DNA of 16,369 bases from CAYUIS01 sp964444825. Lineage in GTDB: Bacteria; Chloroflexota; Anaerolineae; B4-G1. The translations under genes and the position numbers were made by a program. This document shows positions 14,319-16,369 of the stretch, piece by piece (the stretch's first letter is position 1; every line of letters starts with the position of its first letter). The notes beneath the pieces are model-generated. The model did not search any database. It was given only the letters and a program-made list of their open reading frames with translations, and was not told where the DNA came from. The stretch spans positions 1-16,369 of the forward strand of contig CAYUIS010000119.1 in NCBI GenBank assembly GCA_964444825.1. Direction: 5' to 3'.

Positions 14319-14411
14319 TCAGTAGGCAGGCGCACCGCGACAAGGCAGCGCGAAGACTCCACTATCGCGGAGTTGCGCGGTTGCTGGAATCATATCATTT
14401 GCAGTGCGCAT
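14319..14411 (-). CDS. Putative 30-residue leader peptide
   Basis: The ORF starts with ATG at 14411, has GGGAGG 6 nt upstream (14418-14423), and ends with TGA at 14319-14321. It starts about 20 nt after the predicted transcription start of a consensus promoter and ends 20 nt before a strong intrinsic terminator. The peptide begins M-R-T-A-N-D-M-I-P and ends P-C-R-G-A-P-A-Y. It has no run of one amino acid that would suggest amino-acid attenuation. It does have Arg and Pro codons late in the frame, which can favour drug-dependent stalling. Within the ORF, 14348-14378 can form a hairpin. Position and signals argue for a regulatory leader ORF, though a free small protein cannot be excluded. Confidence 0.65.
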   Translation of the reverse strand: MRTANDMIPATAQLRDSGVFALPCRGAPAY

Positions 14412-14437
14412 GTAATACCTCCCTGTAAGATGGCGCT

Positions 14438-14465
14438 ATTATACCCGGTGTTTTCAGAATGTCAA
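14438..14465 (-). promoter_or_regulatory. Consensus sigma70-type promoter of the leader/exporter operon
   Basis: On the minus strand there is a perfect TTGACA (14465-14460), a 16-bp spacer, and a perfect TATAAT (14443-14438). Transcription should start near 14431, just upstream of the leader ORF ribosome site. The -35 box lies about 40 bp after the stop of the upstream HAD gene. Apart from this promoter, the leader ORF and the hairpins, I see nothing else in 14027-14503. Confidence 0.85.
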
Positions 14466-14503
14466 GTGGACCCTCGCCCTTTTTGAAAAGAGGTACCGAG
14501 TCA

Positions 14504-15307
14504 CTAGTCATCGCTTTTATTCCTTTTCACGGCCAGGCCAGCGCTGTCAGCGGGATCGTGCGGGTGAATCGTAAACTGAGTTATGGTCTTTTCACTCCTG
14601 TTCTGCTCCGATCCGGGGAACAGGCTCGTCAGTTCCCCAAAGCTGTCCAAAACAGTCACTTGAGCCGTGCTGTTGACCTGCTCCAGTTCCAGTTTCCAGG
14701 TATCGGGGTGGGGGATGTAGATGGCGTTGATTCCAGCCTCCACGGCGGGGTTGACGTCGGAGCGTGGGCTGTTGCCGATCATCCATGTCTGTTGTGGTTG
14801 TAGTTCGTATCTCGCAACCAAATCCCGGAACACATCGGCGTCCTTCTCGTGCACGATGTGCACCGCTTCGAAGAAATGGGATAGCCCGGATCGGTCCACC
14901 TTGCTCTGCTGTACCTCGCGATCTCCCTTTGTCAGCAGCAGCAGTCGGTGGTGAGTGCTCAGGTGAGCCAGGGTCTCCTTCACACCCTCAAGTAGTACCA
15001 TGGGGTATTCCAGCACCGCCCGGCCGATCTCCCACACCCTATCCAACACCGCGTCCTGGACAAGCTGGCCGTGGTTCTCACACAGGCGCTGATAGGCGAT
15101 AGCCAGGCTGCGCGCGAATTCCTCCGGTGCGTATCCCACCACTGGGATGCGCTCTCGCTCCACCTTTTCGATGGTATGTTTCGTCGCCTCCCGTTCAAAG
15201 CCCTGGGCGGCCATCAGCTCTACAAAGTCAGCTATACACTGCTCGTAGAAGATGTTGTTTTCCCACAAGGTGTCGTCAGCGTCGAGAAAAAGCGTTATCT
15301 GCTTCAC
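14504..15307 (-). CDS. HAD-superfamily hydrolase (single domain)
   Basis: The 267-residue protein has the HAD motifs in order: L-F-L-D-A-D-D-T-L-W (D9 nucleophile, D11 acid/base), L-L-T-K-G-D (T126), H-E-K-D (K155) and G-N-S-P-R-S-D (178-184, D184 for Mg2+). A helical cap fills about residues 18-100, as in HAD-IA phosphatases of the YjjG/phosphoglycolate type. It keeps the full DxD, unlike the tandem HAD protein nearby. The last 35 residues are polar and look disordered. The start is the GTG at 15307, with AAGGA 7 nt upstream. Its own promoter (TTGACA-16-TACAAT) lies at 15338-15365. It is divergent from the thioredoxin operon and ends just before the leader promoter of the exporter operon. 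Confidence 0.92.
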   Translation of the reverse strand: MKQITLFLDADDTLWENNIFYEQCIADFVELMAAQGFEREATKHTIEKVERERIPVVGYAPEEFARSLAIAYQRLCENHGQLVQDAVLDRVWEIGRAVLEYPMVLLEGVKETLAHLSTHHRLLLLTKGDREVQQSKVDRSGLSHFFEAVHIVHEKDADVFRDLVARYELQPQQTWMIGNSPRSDVNPAVEAGINAIYIPHPDTWKLELEQVNSTAQVTVLDSFGELTSLFPGSEQNRSEKTITQFTIHPHDPADSAGLAVKRNKSDD

Positions 15308-15337
15308 TTCCTCTTCCTTACTTCCGCAGCCGGGCAG

Positions 15338-15365
15338 ATTGTATCCCGGTCGAGAGGGTTGTCAA
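15338..15365 (-). promoter_or_regulatory. Promoter of the single-domain HAD gene
   Basis: On the minus strand: TTGACA (15365-15360), a 16-bp spacer, and TACAAT (15343-15338). Its -35 shares five bases with the -35 of the divergent thioredoxin promoter. Confidence 0.75.
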
Positions 15366-15386
15366 GTACGGTTGAAACGATATAAT
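15359..15386 (+). promoter_or_regulatory. Promoter of the thioredoxin operon
   Basis: TTGTCA (15359-15364), a 16-bp spacer and a perfect TATAAT (15381-15386). Transcription should start near 15393, about 24 nt before the ATG at 15417. Confidence 0.8.
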
Positions 15387-15416
15387 TGCCACACGATTTG
15401 TGCAGGAGGAACGTGC

Positions 15417-16139
15417 ATGGTGCAGTACGATACGCCGATCAATGCCAATGATGCCAGTTTCGACCGGGTGGTGTTGAAACCCTTCACATCCCTTGAGCTT
15501 CCGGTCGTGGCTGTCTTTTGGTCTCCCGACGAGACGCCCCGGCAGCAGCTCAACGACGTGCTGGATCAAACGGCCAAGGCATACGCAGGCGAGGTGCTGG
15601 TGGTAAAGCTAGACGTGGCCGATGCTCCCCAGGCGCGCTCACGCTACAAGGTGGGGGCGCTGCCAGAGTTTCTCTTCTTTAGGCAGGGGGAGTTGGTCGC
15701 CCGGGCCAGGGGGATGCCCACCGCAGAGATGTTGCGCCCATGGGTTGAGTATCTCCTCCGACGGGGACCACAGCCCGTCTCTCACAAACGTCCAGAAGAC
15801 AAAGCGTCGGCGGGAGACCAGCATCCTCTGGCTGTGACGGACGCTGACTTTGAGCGCGTCGTGCTGGGCGCGAGCGTGCCGGCTTTGGTGGACTTTTGGG
15901 CGGCGTGGTGCGGGCCGTGTCGTATGGTAGCGCCGATCGTTGAGCAGTTGGCGCAGGAGTACGTTGGGCGGGCAGTGATCGTCAAGCTGGATGTGGATGC
16001 CAATCCAGTGACTGCCCAGCGATACGGGGTGATGAGTATTCCGACGCTGATCCTGTTTCGTAACGGGCAGGAGGCGGATCGCGTGGTCGGGTCCCAACCG
16101 ATCCACGTGTTACGTCAGAAGCTGGAGGCACTGTTATGA
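15417..16139 (+). CDS. Tandem thioredoxin-domain protein, first domain without active-site cysteines
   Basis: The 240-residue cytoplasmic protein has two thioredoxin folds. Domain 2 (about 137-240) is canonical: F-W-A-A-W-C-G-P-C (CGPC 165-168), K-L-D-V-D strand, and cis-Pro in S-I-P-T (P209). Domain 1 (about 8-115) aligns well (V-F-W, K-L-D-V, A-L-P-E with cis-Pro P83). But the CxxC site reads E-T-P-R (39-42), so both Cys are replaced. Domain 1 therefore cannot act as a disulfide reductase and may bind a partner. The ATG at 15417 has AGGAGG 7 nt upstream and a good promoter; the frame is open back to 15252, but those upstream codons lie before the predicted transcription start. The stop overlaps the next gene, another thioredoxin-like protein. 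Confidence 0.94.
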   Translation: MVQYDTPINANDASFDRVVLKPFTSLELPVVAVFWSPDETPRQQLNDVLDQTAKAYAGEVLVVKLDVADAPQARSRYKVGALPEFLFFRQGELVARARGMPTAEMLRPWVEYLLRRGPQPVSHKRPEDKASAGDQHPLAVTDADFERVVLGASVPALVDFWAAWCGPCRMVAPIVEQLAQEYVGRAVIVKLDVDANPVTAQRYGVMSIPTLILFRNGQEADRVVGSQPIHVLRQKLEALL

Positions 16140-16369
16140 TGGATTATCTGCAGGCTAACTGGGCCAGCTTGGCCCTGCTGACCGCTATTCTGATCCTGTT
16201 CCTGGCGCTGCGCAACCGGGCCACGCGCATAACGACGCTGAATGAGGTGATGGGGCAAGGTGTACCCATCATCGTTGAGGTATTCAGCAATACCTGACCG
16301 CCGTGCCTGATGGCCAAGCCCATCGTGGATGGGCTGGAACGGGAACTGGAGGGACAGGCGCAGGTGGTA
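16136..16369 (+). CDS. Membrane-anchored thioredoxin-like protein with in-frame TGA, putative selenoprotein (UPPC), 3' truncated
   Basis: The ATG at 16136 overlaps the previous stop (ATGA) and has GGAGG 7 nt upstream. Residues about 9-25 form one hydrophobic segment followed by R-N-R, a likely membrane anchor. Then comes a thioredoxin strand P-I-I-V-E-V-F-S-N-T. Codon 54 is TGA (16295-16297), followed in the same frame by P-P-C-L-M-A-K-P-I-V-D-G-L-E-R-E-L, the helix that normally follows CxxC. It aligns with C-G-P-C-R-M-V-A-P-I-V-E-Q-L in the neighbour. TGA therefore falls on the first active-site Cys, giving U-P-P-C. A SECIS-like hairpin follows. Other genes here end with TGA, so the code is not reassigned. 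The alternative is a sequencing error or a mutated TGY codon that would truncate it at 53 residues. The 3' end lies outside the window. Confidence 0.75.
16298..16337 (+). promoter_or_regulatory. Putative bacterial SECIS element
   Basis: Just 3' of the in-frame TGA, AGCCCATC (16317-16324) pairs perfectly with GATGGGCT (16328-16335) around the loop GTG. Two more C-G pairs form past a bulged A. The loop starts 27 nt after the TGA and begins with G. As I recall the bacterial SECIS model, the apical loop lies roughly 16-37 nt from UGA and has a G in its first two positions, so this fits. Confidence 0.6.

Noticed and set aside
16295..16297. TGA as a sign of a recoded genome (TGA as Trp or Gly)
   Set aside because: TGA is the normal stop for several genes here, including the tandem thioredoxin and both ABC exporter subunits, so only a context-dependent reading is plausible.

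Overview
This GC-rich bacterial window carries short intergenic spacers, clear Shine-Dalgarno sites and sigma70-type promoters. The style (a DUF4037 protein, several APH-fold kinases, a heterodimeric ABC exporter, tandem thioredoxins) resembles environmental Chloroflexota such as Anaerolineae. That placement is an inference from gene content, not from a phylogenetic marker. A run of exactly 100 Ns at 5048-5147 shows this is a draft scaffold.

Layout. (1) 1-576 (+) is the 3' end of a gene encoding a concanavalin A-like/DUF1349-type domain. It converges on the minus-strand genes. (2) 599-8016 (-) is a set of small-molecule-modifying enzymes. In transcription order they are an amidohydrolase, two adjacent APH-fold kinases (the second broken by the N gap), a SAM methyltransferase, a third APH-fold kinase, a short-chain dehydrogenase and a DUF4037 nucleotidyltransferase-like protein. 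(3) 8150-14026 (-) is a four-gene unit. It encodes an ABC-ATPase-like protein with nearly every catalytic motif degraded, a tandem-HAD protein, and the two halves of a heterodimeric ABC exporter whose motif losses are complementary. (4) 14027-14503 is the leader of that unit. It has a consensus promoter, a 30-codon ORF with a strong RBS, and two intrinsic terminators that share the same stem core, an arrangement typical of transcription attenuation. (5) 14504-15307 (-) is a single-domain HAD hydrolase, divergent from a thioredoxin operon. The two divergent promoters share overlapping -35 boxes. (6) 15417-16369 (+) encodes a tandem thioredoxin (one dead domain, one CGPC domain). It is overlapped by a membrane-anchored thioredoxin whose first active-site Cys codon is TGA (U-P-P-C). 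A hairpin with bacterial SECIS geometry follows the TGA, so this is probably a selenoprotein cut by the window edge.

Most notable points: the putative UPPC selenothioredoxin at the right edge; the leader-ORF/tandem-terminator control region in front of the pseudo-ATPase/HAD/exporter operon, which recalls bmrB-bmrCD of Bacillus subtilis; and the degenerate ABC ATPase itself.
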